From Actinoplanes auranticolor (GTDB taxonomy: Bacteria > Actinomycetota > Actinomycetes > Mycobacteriales > Micromonosporaceae), in the NCBI RefSeq assembly GCF_018332655.1, contig NZ_BOQL01000036.1:81738-145737 (forward strand): a stretch of 64,000 bases of DNA, in the 5' to 3' direction. The position numbers and the translations under genes were made by a program. This document shows positions 1 through 7,715 of the stretch, in pieces. The notes under the pieces are model-generated. The model was not told the DNA's origin. It ran no database searches and was given only the letters and a program-made list of their open reading frames with translations. Position 1 is the first letter of the stretch. Every line of letters begins with the position of its first letter.

Positions 1-822
1 GCGCAGGCGCACATGTACACGCCGTCCGCGGTCTCCCAGCAGCTGTCGGCCCTGGAACGCGAAGTCGGCCTGCCGCTGCTGGAACGCACCGGCCGGCGCG
101 TCGCCCTCACCCCGGCCGGCCGGGTCCTGGTCCAGCACGGCGAGAGCGTGCTGGCCGCGCTGGAGCAGACGACCACCGCGATAGCCGCGCTGGCCACCGG
201 CCTGTCCGGGCCGCTGCGCATCGGCGCGTTCCCCACCGCGGTCCGCACCCTGCTGCCGGCCACCCTGGTCGCTCTGGCCGAACGCCACCCCGGGCTGGAA
301 CTCATGGTCACCGAGCTGGACCCGGCGGCCGTCCCGGACGCGCTGCGCGAGCACCGGCTCGACGTGGGCCTGCTGCACGACTACGACGTCGTCCCGGTCA
401 AGCCCGACCCGATGCTCGACGCCGTGCCGCTGCTGGACGAGACGGTCTACCTGGCGCTGCCGTCCACCGGCGCGGGATCGCTGCGGGACCAGCGCGACGC
501 GGACTGGATCATGGCGAGCCCCGGGACGCTGTGCCACGACGTGACTCTGCACGTGTGCCGGGCGGCGGGCTTCACACCCCGGGCCCGGCACCAGGCCGAC
601 GACTTCACCACGGTGCTCGCGCTGGTCGCCGCCGGCCAGGGCGTGTCGCTGGTGCCCGAACTGGCCACAGCGAACCCACCCACCGGCGTCTGGCTCGTGC
701 CGTTGCAGACGCGCCGGCGGACCCGGATCGCGTACCGTCGCGGCGCCGCGACCCACCCGGCGGTGGCCGCCTTCATCACCGCCATCCGCGCCGCCAGCAG
801 CGGATTCGGCGACCCGCGCTGA
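1..822 (+). CDS. LysR-family transcriptional regulator, 5' end cut by window
   Basis: The frame is open from base 1 (AQAHMYTPSAVSQQLSALER), so the true start lies upstream of the window. The visible part begins in the middle of the LysR winged helix-turn-helix; SAVSQQLSALEREVGLPLLE and RRVALTPAG are the recognition helix and wing typical of the family. The rest is a LysR-type effector-binding domain (about 200 residues, ending AASSGFGDPR). Such proteins usually control a divergent or adjacent operon, but the neighbour is outside the window. The target and ligand cannot be inferred. Confidence 0.9.
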   Translation, partial: AQAHMYTPSAVSQQLSALEREVGLPLLERTGRRVALTPAGRVLVQHGESVLAALEQTTTAIAALATGLSGPLRIGAFPTAVRTLLPATLVALAERHPGLELMVTELDPAAVPDALREHRLDVGLLHDYDVVPVKPDPMLDAVPLLDETVYLALPSTGAGSLRDQRDADWIMASPGTLCHDVTLHVCRAAGFTPRARHQADDFTTVLALVAAGQGVSLVPELATANPPTGVWLVPLQTRRRTRIAYRRGAATHPAVAAFITAIRAASSGFGDPR

Positions 823-874
823 AATCCCCGGTTCGCTGCAACCAGCGGGCCGCCCGGCGGCGACGCAAAGCTGA

Positions 875-2020
875 TCAGCCGCGCAGCAAGGCGTTGAGCC
901 GGGCGGCCTGCCGGGTGAGGTGCTCGCGTTCAGCGAGGCTGGCCGCGTCCTCGGCCGCCGCGGCGTAAAGCCGCGCCGCGGCGACCCGGTCACCGTCACG
1001 CTCGTGCAGGTACGCCGCGACGGCCGCGTGGCGCGGCAACGCGGGGTCCAGCTCGGCCAGGGCGGCGAGTCCCGCGCGCGGACCGTCGGCCTCACCGACC
1101 GCGACAGCCCGGTTGAGGCGGGCGACCGGGCTGCCGGTGAGGCGCACCAGCTCGTCGTACCACTCGACGATCTGCACCCAGTCGGTCTCCTCAGCCGTAC
1201 GGGCGTCGGCATGCAGCGCGGCGATGGCCGCCTGGGCCTGGAACTCACCCAGCCGGTCGCGGGCCAGAGCCGCCTGGAGCACGTCGACGCCCTCGGTGAT
1301 CAGCCGGGTGTTCCACCGGCTGCGGTCCTGCTCGACGAGCGGCACCAGCCGGCCGCCGGGCCCGATGCGCGCCCGGCGGCGGGCGTGGTGCAGCAGCATG
1401 AGCGCGAGCAGTCCCGCGACCTCCTCGTCCAGGGTGCGGGCGGCCAGTTCGCGGGTGAGCCGGATCGCCTCGCCCGCGAGGTCCACGTCACCGGAGTAGC
1501 CCTCGTTGAAGACCAGATACAGCACCCGCAGCACGGTGGCGAGGTCGCCGGGCTGATCGAACCGCACGCCCGAGACGGTCCGCTTGGCCCGGCTGATCCG
1601 CTGGGCCATGGTCGCCTCCGGCACGAGGTACGCCTGCGCGATCTGGCGGGTGCTCAGCCCGCCGACCGCCCGCAACGTGAGCGCCACCGCCGACGCCGGG
1701 GTCAGCGACGGGTGCGCGCACAGGAAGTACAGCTGGAGCGTGTCGTCGGCCGCCTTGCCGGGACCGGACGGCGGCTCGGCCTCGACGCGTACCTCGCGGT
1801 GCCGCCGGGACGCGTCGGCGCGGGTCGCGTCGAGGAACTTGCGCCAGGCCACGGTGACCAGCCAACCCTTGGGGTCGCGGGGCGGGTCGCCGGGCCATCC
1901 GCGTACGGCTTCGAGCAGGGCGTCCTGCACGGCGTCCTCGGCCGCGGCGAAGTCGGCTCCCCGCCGGACCAGAACGCCGATCACCGCGGGGGTGAGGCTG
2001 CGCAGCAGGGCCTCGTCCAC
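875..2020 (-). CDS. ECF-type RNA polymerase sigma factor, ECF42 group
   Basis: This 381-residue protein has sigma region 2 (FAAAEDAVQDALLEAV, then PKGWLVTVAWRKFLDATRAD), a region 4 helix-turn-helix (GLSTRQIAQAYLVPEATMAQRISRAK) and a long C-terminal helical extension of about 200 residues (LYLVFNEGYSG onward, with TPR-like ALARDR, AALAELDPALP and HLTRQAARLNALL). This is the architecture of ECF42 sigma factors. It starts with GTG three bases after the stop of the YCII-type gene, with GGAG just upstream. ECF42 factors are known to sit beside DGPF/YCII proteins instead of anti-sigma factors, exactly as here. It probably directs transcription of the YCII gene itself; the C-terminal extension is thought to control activity in this family. 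Confidence 0.92.
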   Translation of the reverse strand: MDEALLRSLTPAVIGVLVRRGADFAAAEDAVQDALLEAVRGWPGDPPRDPKGWLVTVAWRKFLDATRADASRRHREVRVEAEPPSGPGKAADDTLQLYFLCAHPSLTPASAVALTLRAVGGLSTRQIAQAYLVPEATMAQRISRAKRTVSGVRFDQPGDLATVLRVLYLVFNEGYSGDVDLAGEAIRLTRELAARTLDEEVAGLLALMLLHHARRRARIGPGGRLVPLVEQDRSRWNTRLITEGVDVLQAALARDRLGEFQAQAAIAALHADARTAEETDWVQIVEWYDELVRLTGSPVARLNRAVAVGEADGPRAGLAALAELDPALPRHAAVAAYLHERDGDRVAAARLYAAAAEDAASLAEREHLTRQAARLNALLRG

Positions 2021-2023
2021 ATC

Positions 2024-2431
2024 TCACTCCGTGATGGTCTCGGGCTCACCGTAGGCCGGGCGCAGTTCGAGCCACTCGTGGATCGGCTTCCCGCCCGCCC
2101 CCGGCGCCGCGGACAACTCGGCGGCCAGCTCCAGCGCCCGCTCGTAGCTGTCGACGTCGATCATCATCCAGCCGGCGATCAGGTCCTTGGTCTCGGCGAA
2201 CGGGCCGTCGGTGACCGGCGGGCGCCCCTCGCCGTCGGAGCGCACGAACGTGCCCTGCGGGGAGAGCGCCTGCTCGCTGACGAACTCGCCGGTGCTCTCG
2301 AGCCGGGCGGCGAAGTCGCGCATGTACTGCAGGTGGGCGGACACCTCCTCCGGGGTCCACTGGTCCATGGGCACGTCGTTGGGCGGCGCCGGTGCGCCGC
2401 GGTAGTGCTTGAGCAGCAGATATCTGGCCAT
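2024..2431 (-). CDS. YCII/DGPF-domain protein, ECF42 partner
   Basis: A 135-residue protein starting MARYLLLKHYRG. The motif DGPFAETKDLIAGWMMIDVDS is the DGPF signature of the YCII family. An AAGGAG box ends six bases before the chosen ATG; an in-frame ATG lies one codon upstream and cannot be excluded. The family has a ferredoxin-like fold and no firmly established reaction. The gene is immediately upstream of the ECF42 sigma gene, so the two are almost certainly cotranscribed. Confidence 0.88.
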   Translation of the reverse strand: MARYLLLKHYRGAPAPPNDVPMDQWTPEEVSAHLQYMRDFAARLESTGEFVSEQALSPQGTFVRSDGEGRPPVTDGPFAETKDLIAGWMMIDVDSYERALELAAELSAAPGAGGKPIHEWLELRPAYGEPETITE

Positions 2432-2465
2432 CATCGTCTCCTTGAGGCAGTAGGGCCCATTGTGC

Positions 2466-2963
2466 TCAGACCCGCTGCCTCTCCTCACGCTGACGCACCA
2501 GTTCCTCGACGGCGCTGGGCAACGTCGTCTCGAAGTCGATCAGTTTGGCCCAGGTCGGCGTCACCACGATGCGGACCATGCCGTCGTACAGCGAGCGGAC
2601 CTCCGCCTCCCACTGCACCCGCTGCTCGGCGGTCATCGTGTACGAGCCGTTCATCTGCAGGTACTCCTGCGGGATGCCGTCGACGACGTCGAGCTCGGCC
2701 CGGCCGCGGATGAGCAGGATCTTCGGCGGGTGCACCTCGGTGTCGACGGTCAGCGCGACCGCCGGGTCGGCCCGCAGCGACGCGAGCTTCGGGGCGTTCT
2801 TGGTGGTGCACATGACGATGTGCGAGCCGTTCCAGGTGAACGCGATGGGCACGTTGCGGGGCGTGCCGTCCTTGGCGACGTACGCCAGGCGGGTCAGATC
2901 GCGGGCCAGCAGTTCCTGGCTGAGCGGGCGGTGCAGCACCTCGGTGATCTCGTCCGGTCGCAT
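2466..2963 (-). CDS. Pyridoxamine 5'-phosphate oxidase-fold (PPOX/FDOR) protein
   Basis: This 165-residue protein has the split beta-barrel pattern of flavin- or F420-binding PPOX proteins: LTRLAYVAKDGTPRNVPIAFTW near the N-terminus, then APKLASLRADPAVALTVDTE, and PPKILLIRGRAELDVVDG. The ATG at 2963 is preceded by AGAAGGA at five bases. The cofactor cannot be told from sequence alone; actinobacterial members often use F420. It is upstream of the YCII gene on the same strand with a 34-base gap, so it may belong to the ECF42 transcript. Confidence 0.8.
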   Translation of the reverse strand: MRPDEITEVLHRPLSQELLARDLTRLAYVAKDGTPRNVPIAFTWNGSHIVMCTTKNAPKLASLRADPAVALTVDTEVHPPKILLIRGRAELDVVDGIPQEYLQMNGSYTMTAEQRVQWEAEVRSLYDGMVRIVVTPTWAKLIDFETTLPSAVEELVRQREERQRV

Positions 2964-3061
2964 GGTCGTCCTTCTCTGGTCGTGGCGGGCCTCGCCGGCC
3001 GCTGTGTCCCCTGGGACGCAGCCGCCCTGACGTTCTCGACACGCGCAGCCCACCGATTTCA

Positions 3062-3187
3062 GAACTTCCCGGTGACGAACACCGACGCGCCCGCGAGCAG
3101 CTGCAACTCGCCAGGGCGGGCCTCGGCGACGACGACTACGGGCAGCTGATCAGGAGCGGCCTGGACCGGCTGGCCGGGCTGCTGTAA
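3062..3187 (+). pseudogene. Possible C-terminal remnant of a larger regulator
   Basis: One frame reads ELPGDEHRRAREQLQLARAG and then LGDDDYGQLIRSGLDRLAGLL before a TAA. This looks like the amphipathic C-terminal tail seen in LuxR/ATPase-type regulators. No start or upstream body is present because the frame runs into the region upstream of the PPOX gene. I read it as the tail of a deleted gene; chance coding-like sequence is possible in such GC-rich DNA. Confidence 0.3.
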
Positions 3188-3226
3188 CTTGCCACTGACG
3201 TGACACGGCCCGAGGAGGTGAGACCC

Positions 3227-3286
3227 ATGAACGCTGGATCGATGTGGGTGCTCCCCCTGTCCGTCACGGCCGGGCGATCGACGTAG
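3227..3286 (+). CDS. Short upstream ORF (19 codons) before the flavin monooxygenase gene
   Basis: A GAGGAGG ribosome binding site (3212-3218) lies eight bases before an ATG that opens MNAGSMWVLPLSVTAGRST and a TAG. This is the best Shine-Dalgarno sequence in the area, yet it drives only 19 codons and ends 50 bases before the GTG of the monooxygenase. It could be a translated leader, or the start of an older gene that has decayed. Confidence 0.35.
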   Translation: MNAGSMWVLPLSVTAGRST

Positions 3287-3336
3287 GTGTCGCCGGGAGC
3301 GCCTCGCCACCACGGCACTCCCGAAAGGCGCCACCT

Positions 3337-4785
3337 GTGCTTTCTTCACCTTCTACGCCCCGCGAGTTCGACGTGATCATCGCCGGATGCGGGCCGACCG
3401 GCGCGATGCTGGCCGCCGAACTACGGCTGCACGACGTACAAGTCCTCGTCCTGGAGCGGGAAACCGAACCCGTCTCGTTCGTCCGCATCGTCGGTCTGCA
3501 CATCCGCAGCATCGAGCTGCTGGCCATGCGCGGGCTGCTGGAACGCGTACGCCCGCACGCCCGGCAGCGTCCGGCCGGGGCCTACTTCGCCGCCATCGAC
3601 AAACCCGCGCCCGAAGACCTGGATTCCGCCCACGCCTACCTGCTGGGCATTCCGCAGCCGGTGATCGTGCAGCTGCTCGAAGACCACGCGATCGCCCTGG
3701 GGGCGCAGGTCCGGCGCGGGTGCGCGGTGGCCGGGGTCGCGCAGGACGACGACGGGGTGACCGTCGAGCTGGCCGAAGGCGAACGGTTGCGCTCGCGCTA
3801 TCTCGTCGGCTGTGACGGCGCCCGCAGCACCGTGCGCAAACTGCTCGGCGTCGGCTTCCCCGGTGAGCCCGCACGGACCGAGACGCTGATGGGCGAGATG
3901 CACGTCAGCGTACCTCCGCAGGAGATCGCCACCACGGTGGCCGCCGTCCGCGAAACCCATCAAGCGTTCAGCGTGCAGCCCTTCGGCAACGGCATCCATC
4001 GCGTCGTGGTCCCCGCCGCGGGAGTCAGCGACCGCGCGGACCCGCCGACCATCGAGGACTTCCGGCAGGAGTTGCGCACCATCGCCGGCACGGACTTCGG
4101 CGTGCACTCGCCGCGCTGGCTGTCCCGTTTCGGCGACGCCACCCGGCTGGCCGAACGGTACCGGGTCGCCCGGGTGCTGCTGGCCGGCGACGCGGCGCAC
4201 ATCCACCCACCGGCCGGCGGACAGGGCCTCAACCTGGGCGTACAGGACGCGGTCAACCTCGGCTGGAAACTGGCGGCGCAGATTCGCGGCTGGGCGCCGG
4301 AGACGCTGCTGGACACGTACCACGCCGAACGTCACCCGGTGGCCGAGGACGTGCTGGACAACACCCGCGCCCAGATCGAGCTGTCGTCGCCCGAGCCGGG
4401 CCCGCGGGCGGTACGGCGGCTGCTCACCGAGCTGATGGACTTCGACGAGGTGAACCGCCACCTGATCGGCAAGATCACGGCGATCGGCATCCGCTACGAC
4501 TTCGGCGCGGGCCCCGACCTGCTCGGGCGCCGCCTGCGCGACATCGCGGTGCAGCAGGGCAGCCTCTACGGTCTGCTGCACCGCGGCCGCGGCCTGCTGC
4601 TGGACCGCACCGGACGACTGAGGGCCGGTGGCTGGTCGGACCGGGTCGACTACCTCGGGGATCGGACGGCGGCGGTGGACGTGCCGGGCCTGCTGCTGCG
4701 CCCGGACGGCCACGTCGCCTGGATCGGCGACGACCAGGGGGAGCTCGACGTGCAGCTCTCCCGCTGGTTCGGCGCGATGTCGTAG
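3337..4785 (+). CDS. FAD-dependent aromatic monooxygenase, rifampicin-monooxygenase-like
   Basis: A 482-residue group A flavoprotein monooxygenase. The dinucleotide fold is at the N-terminus (VIIAGCGPTGAMLAAELRL, then VLERE), the DG motif reads YLVGCDGARSTVRKLLG near residue 180, and the second FAD motif reads VLLAGDAAHIHPPAGGQGLN near 285. GLHIRSIELLAMRGLLER and the C-terminal thioredoxin-like segment (VPGLLLRPDGHVAWIG) resemble the rifampicin monooxygenase and PgaE/RdmE group. The GTG start at 3337 has GAAAGG eight bases upstream. It probably hydroxylates an aromatic compound with NAD(P)H and oxygen. Rifamycin inactivation is a family-based possibility, not shown. Confidence 0.88.
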   Translation: MLSSPSTPREFDVIIAGCGPTGAMLAAELRLHDVQVLVLERETEPVSFVRIVGLHIRSIELLAMRGLLERVRPHARQRPAGAYFAAIDKPAPEDLDSAHAYLLGIPQPVIVQLLEDHAIALGAQVRRGCAVAGVAQDDDGVTVELAEGERLRSRYLVGCDGARSTVRKLLGVGFPGEPARTETLMGEMHVSVPPQEIATTVAAVRETHQAFSVQPFGNGIHRVVVPAAGVSDRADPPTIEDFRQELRTIAGTDFGVHSPRWLSRFGDATRLAERYRVARVLLAGDAAHIHPPAGGQGLNLGVQDAVNLGWKLAAQIRGWAPETLLDTYHAERHPVAEDVLDNTRAQIELSSPEPGPRAVRRLLTELMDFDEVNRHLIGKITAIGIRYDFGAGPDLLGRRLRDIAVQQGSLYGLLHRGRGLLLDRTGRLRAGGWSDRVDYLGDRTAAVDVPGLLLRPDGHVAWIGDDQGELDVQLSRWFGAMS

Positions 4786-4793
4786 GCCCCCTG

Positions 4794-4834
4794 CGTCACG
4801 CCGGCACGGCGATGGTCAGTACGCCGGCGTGACG
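4794..4834. terminator. Inverted repeat, likely bidirectional terminator
   Basis: CGTCACGCCGGC at 4794-4805 is repeated exactly inverted at 4823-4834. It begins nine bases after the monooxygenase stop and overlaps the tail of the convergent broken GAP-like gene. There is no T-run, as is common for actinobacterial terminators. Confidence 0.55.
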
Positions 4835-5387
4835 ATGAGGTAGCCCGCCGCGATCGGCACGCTGCGCGGCTGCTTCTTCTCCGCGCCGAGGCGTTCGTAG
4901 AGCGTGCCGAGGCGGCGGCGGACCCGATCACCACGGGCGACGCCGGCGATGATCAACAGTGCGCGGGTGGTACCGACGTCGGCGTTGACGATGCGTTCGA
5001 TGGCGATGAAGTACGGAAAGGCGTTGGGCAGGTCCGCCCCGGTCATGACCAGACCGAGCTGGGCTGCGGTCAGCGGGTTGACCCAGCCGGGCACGGTGAC
5101 GGCCGGGCGGACCCGTGCCCGCAGGCGGCGGATGCCGGCCACCGCCAGTGCCACGGCCGCCACCCGCCGTACCCAGACGAGGCTGTTGCCGGCGGCGTCG
5201 GCGCCGATGTAGACGATGGCCCCGAGTCCGAGCACGGTGAGGTAGGCGCCGGCCACGAACCCGGCCGCCGCCCGTACGGGATGGGCCATGGGGGCGAGCA
5301 GCAGCAACGCCACCCGGCGATCGTGGCGGGATTCAGCGCGTCGAGCAGAGCCGGGCCGGCGATCCCGGCGAGCAGGGCGGCGCTCAC
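4816..5387 (-). pseudogene. GAP/Sap-like membrane protein, frameshifted and internally deleted
   Basis: The start frame reads MSAALLAGIAGPALLDALNP then ATIAG, the N-terminus of GAP-family (LysE-like) membrane proteins. The continuation VALLLLAPM and AGFVAGAYLTVLGLGAIVYI lies in another frame. Joining them needs one extra G in the GGG run at 5313-5315. Later, LLIIAGVARGDRVRRRLGTL lacks the hydrophobic segment expected between LLIIAG and the basic loop, and the last helix is replaced by a short tail (IVTPAY) inside the terminator repeat. The single-base shift could be a sequencing error, but the other losses suggest a true pseudogene. These proteins are thought to move lipids or small molecules, for example with mycobacterial glycopeptidolipids. 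Confidence 0.65.
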
Positions 5388-5534
5388 GGCTGCAGGCCCA
5401 GGTGGTCCACTTCGCCGGACCCTGGGTGGCCGGGCCGTCGGAGTCGGCCAGCGCGCCCACGGATCGGCGCCGAGCCGGCCCGAACGCGGAAGCTCCTCAG
5501 CCGCCCGCTCCCGCCACCGCCGCCTGGCCAGATT

Positions 5535-5653
5535 AACGAATTACTATTAACGGCAATACACTAATTGGCTCGCTCACATGGAATCGGACAAAACATCGCT
5601 ACATCATAATGACAGTTATGTGGTGCTTCCACACTAGTTGTATGGTGTAGTGC
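5535..5653 (+). promoter_or_regulatory. AT-rich leader and leaderless promoter of the HNH gene
   Basis: This stretch is strikingly AT-rich for the window, with runs such as ATTACTATTAACGG and ACATCATAATGACAG. TATGGT at 5641-5646 lies seven bases before the ATG at 5654, and no ribosome binding site is seen, so the HNH mRNA is probably leaderless. A clear -35 is not visible. The composition break marks a likely transfer boundary. Confidence 0.5.
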
Positions 5654-6088
5654 ATGGGGGAAGAGTTCGTCCTGTGCGGACGATGTGGGGAGACGAAGCC
5701 GCGGTCGGCGTTCTACGACCTTCGGCACACCACTCAACCGAGACGGCCGTGCAAGACGTGCATCTCGGAGAGCAAGCGAGCCCGGTACGCCACCAACGGA
5801 GGCGACCGAATCTCGCACGCTCAGGTATTACGGGACAAATATCAGCTAACGCCCGCAGACTACGACGCGATGCTGGCGGAGCAGGACGGCTTGTGCGCGA
5901 TCTGCGGCAAGGCCGAACGGGTTCTGGGTCGCGGCGGCCGGCCTCGCCGGTTGGCGGTCGACCGTGACCACCGCACAGGGGCAGTGCGCCAGCTGCTATG
6001 CCACCGATGCAATCTGGTCACGTGGGCCGTGGAAGACAATCCCGGCCTGCTGGATGCGGTACACGCCTACCTCACGAGGCATCGCTGA
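5654..6088 (+). CDS. Recombination endonuclease VII-like HNH nuclease
   Basis: A 144-residue protein with an N-terminal zinc ribbon (CGRCGETKPRSAFY ... CKTC), the region LTPADYDAMLAEQDGLCAIC and the endonuclease VII core LAVDRDHRTGAVRQLLCHRC followed by N. The DRDH histidine and the four CxxC cysteines needed for metal binding and catalysis are present. Such genes are common in actinophages and integrated elements, where they resolve branched DNA or act as homing or terminase-associated nucleases. No other phage gene is adjacent, so it is an isolated import. Confidence 0.88.
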   Translation: MGEEFVLCGRCGETKPRSAFYDLRHTTQPRRPCKTCISESKRARYATNGGDRISHAQVLRDKYQLTPADYDAMLAEQDGLCAICGKAERVLGRGGRPRRLAVDRDHRTGAVRQLLCHRCNLVTWAVEDNPGLLDAVHAYLTRHR

Positions 6089-6089
6089 C

Positions 6090-6352
6090 TCAGACGCTGG
6101 TGCCAACGTGCGGAGTCTGGAACCGACGGTCGGCCGGTAGCCGCTCGTGTGAGCATGCCTGGGCCACCGCGCGCACCAAACTCCACCGCTTTCCGCGAGA
6201 CATCGCCGGCAGCGCCACCCAGCCGTCGGCCACTTCCCGGACCCGCGCTCCGAGGGTTCCCTCCGCGTCGACCTGCGCCCGCAGCCCGGCCTCGACCGCC
6301 TTGCGCCGCCGCGCCCCGAGCGGCAGGACGCTGACGGGAACACCGGTGCCGC
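6090..6352 (-). pseudogene. Decayed C-terminal fragment of a threonyl-tRNA synthetase-like gene
   Basis: On the minus strand one frame reads VSVLPLGARRRKAV, then EAGLRAQVDAEGTLGARVRE, then LPAMSRGKRW. This parallels the anticodon-binding domain of the intact paralogue at 24800-26029 (ISVVPLGAQQRKAADDFARE, EAGLRAQVDGEGTLGARVRE, LPPMGYARAV). Two stretches present in the intact protein are missing: about nine residues after RKA and about 25 after VRE. No start codon or catalytic domain is present. It is the relic of a second short ThrRS gene. Confidence 0.7.
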
Positions 6353-6467
6353 AGGCCGGTGCCGGTGGTCACCGACACATGGCCGTCGACGTCACCGACA
6401 AACCATTCAGCCGGCCTTTGACGGATCGCCGGCCCTCTTTCCTGCGCGGCCTCCGACGGCCGGCTAC

Positions 6468-7715
6468 CTAGTTCCGCCGTGCCCCGAACGCTACGAAGGG
6501 AATCACTGCGAGTGCCAGTAGGCCGCCGACGATGGACAGAGTGGCGTAGCTGGTGGCGGCCATGACCATGCCGCTCGCGAGGCCCCCGCCGGCGCCGGCG
6601 AGGGCGACGCTGACGTCGATGGTGCCTTGGGTCTTGGCGCGGGTGTGGTTGGGCGCGTTGTCGGTGATCATGGCGGTGCCGGCGACCAGGCCGAGGTTCC
6701 AGCCGAGCCCGAGCAGGGCCAGTGCCAGGGTCAGCAGCACGACAGAGTCCTCGGGTGTGGTGGCTGCCACGACGCCGGAGGCGAGCAGGGTGATGCCGGC
6801 GGCGACAGCGACCGGGATGCGGCCGATGCGGTCGACGAGGATGCCGGTGATCGGCGAGGGCAGGTACATGGCGCCGATGTGCACGGCGATGACCAGACCG
6901 GTGGCGTGCAGGTCGTGGCCGTGGGCGCGCATGTGGACCGGGGTCATGGTCATCACGGCAACCATCACCAGCTGGGTCAGGACCATGGTGACCGTCCCGG
7001 CGGTGACGGTGCCGGCGAAACGGCGACCGCGGTCACGTCCGGTGCCCGCGGTAGTGGCGGCTGGTGGTAGTGCGGTGCGGGAGAACAGCAGCGGGTCGGG
7101 GCGTAGCAGCAGGAACAGGATGGTGCCGGCGATGGCGTAGGCGATCGCGGCAAGAGCGAACAGTCCGGCCAGCGCCGGGATGCCCCAGTGTTCGGCGAGT
7201 GTGCCGGCGGGGCCGACGAGGTTGGGACCGGCGACGGCGCCGATGGTGGTGGCGACCAGGACGGAGCTGATGGCCCGGCCGCGGCGGGAGGGGTGGGCCA
7301 GATCGGTGCCGGCGTAGCGGGCCTGCAGGTTGGTGGCGGTGCCGGCACCGTAGACGAGCAGTGAGGCGAGCAGCAGCAGAACGTTGTCCAGGGTGGCGGC
7401 GAGGACCACACCGGCGCCGCCGAGGGCTCCGGTGGCGTATCCCGCGGCGAGGCCGGCGCGGCGGCCGAGTCGCTGCGACAGGCGTCCGACGAGCAGTGCG
7501 GCTGCCGCGGATCCGGCGGTGAACAGTGCGGTGGGTAGTCCGGACAGGGTGGTGGTGCCGAGCATGTCGGCGGCGAGCAAGGCACCGACAGTAGCGCCGG
7601 CGGCCAGGCCGGCGCCGCTGAACACCTGGGAGCCCATGACGACCGCGAGGGTGCGCCGCTGGACGGCATCCTGTTGTTCAGCTGTCGCGGTGACGGGGGT
7701 ATCGGTGGAAGTCAT
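6468..7715 (-). CDS. MFS transporter
   Basis: A 415-residue protein with about 12 predicted membrane segments starting MTSTDTPVTATAEQQDAVQR, followed by VVMGSQVFSGAGLAAGATVG. LVGRLSQRLGRRAGLAAGYA matches the cytoplasmic loop 2-3 MFS motif; a second copy (ITGILVDRIGRIPVAVAAGI) begins the second half. The ATG lies inside the end of the preceding MFS gene, giving a 38-base overlap and likely coupling. Substrate is unknown; its position behind the persulfide enzyme suggests export of a sulfur compound or a linked toxicant, which is inference only. Confidence 0.88.
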   Translation of the reverse strand: MTSTDTPVTATAEQQDAVQRRTLAVVMGSQVFSGAGLAAGATVGALLAADMLGTTTLSGLPTALFTAGSAAAALLVGRLSQRLGRRAGLAAGYATGALGGAGVVLAATLDNVLLLLASLLVYGAGTATNLQARYAGTDLAHPSRRGRAISSVLVATTIGAVAGPNLVGPAGTLAEHWGIPALAGLFALAAIAYAIAGTILFLLLRPDPLLFSRTALPPAATTAGTGRDRGRRFAGTVTAGTVTMVLTQLVMVAVMTMTPVHMRAHGHDLHATGLVIAVHIGAMYLPSPITGILVDRIGRIPVAVAAGITLLASGVVAATTPEDSVVLLTLALALLGLGWNLGLVAGTAMITDNAPNHTRAKTQGTIDVSVALAGAGGGLASGMVMAATSYATLSIVGGLLALAVIPFVAFGARRN

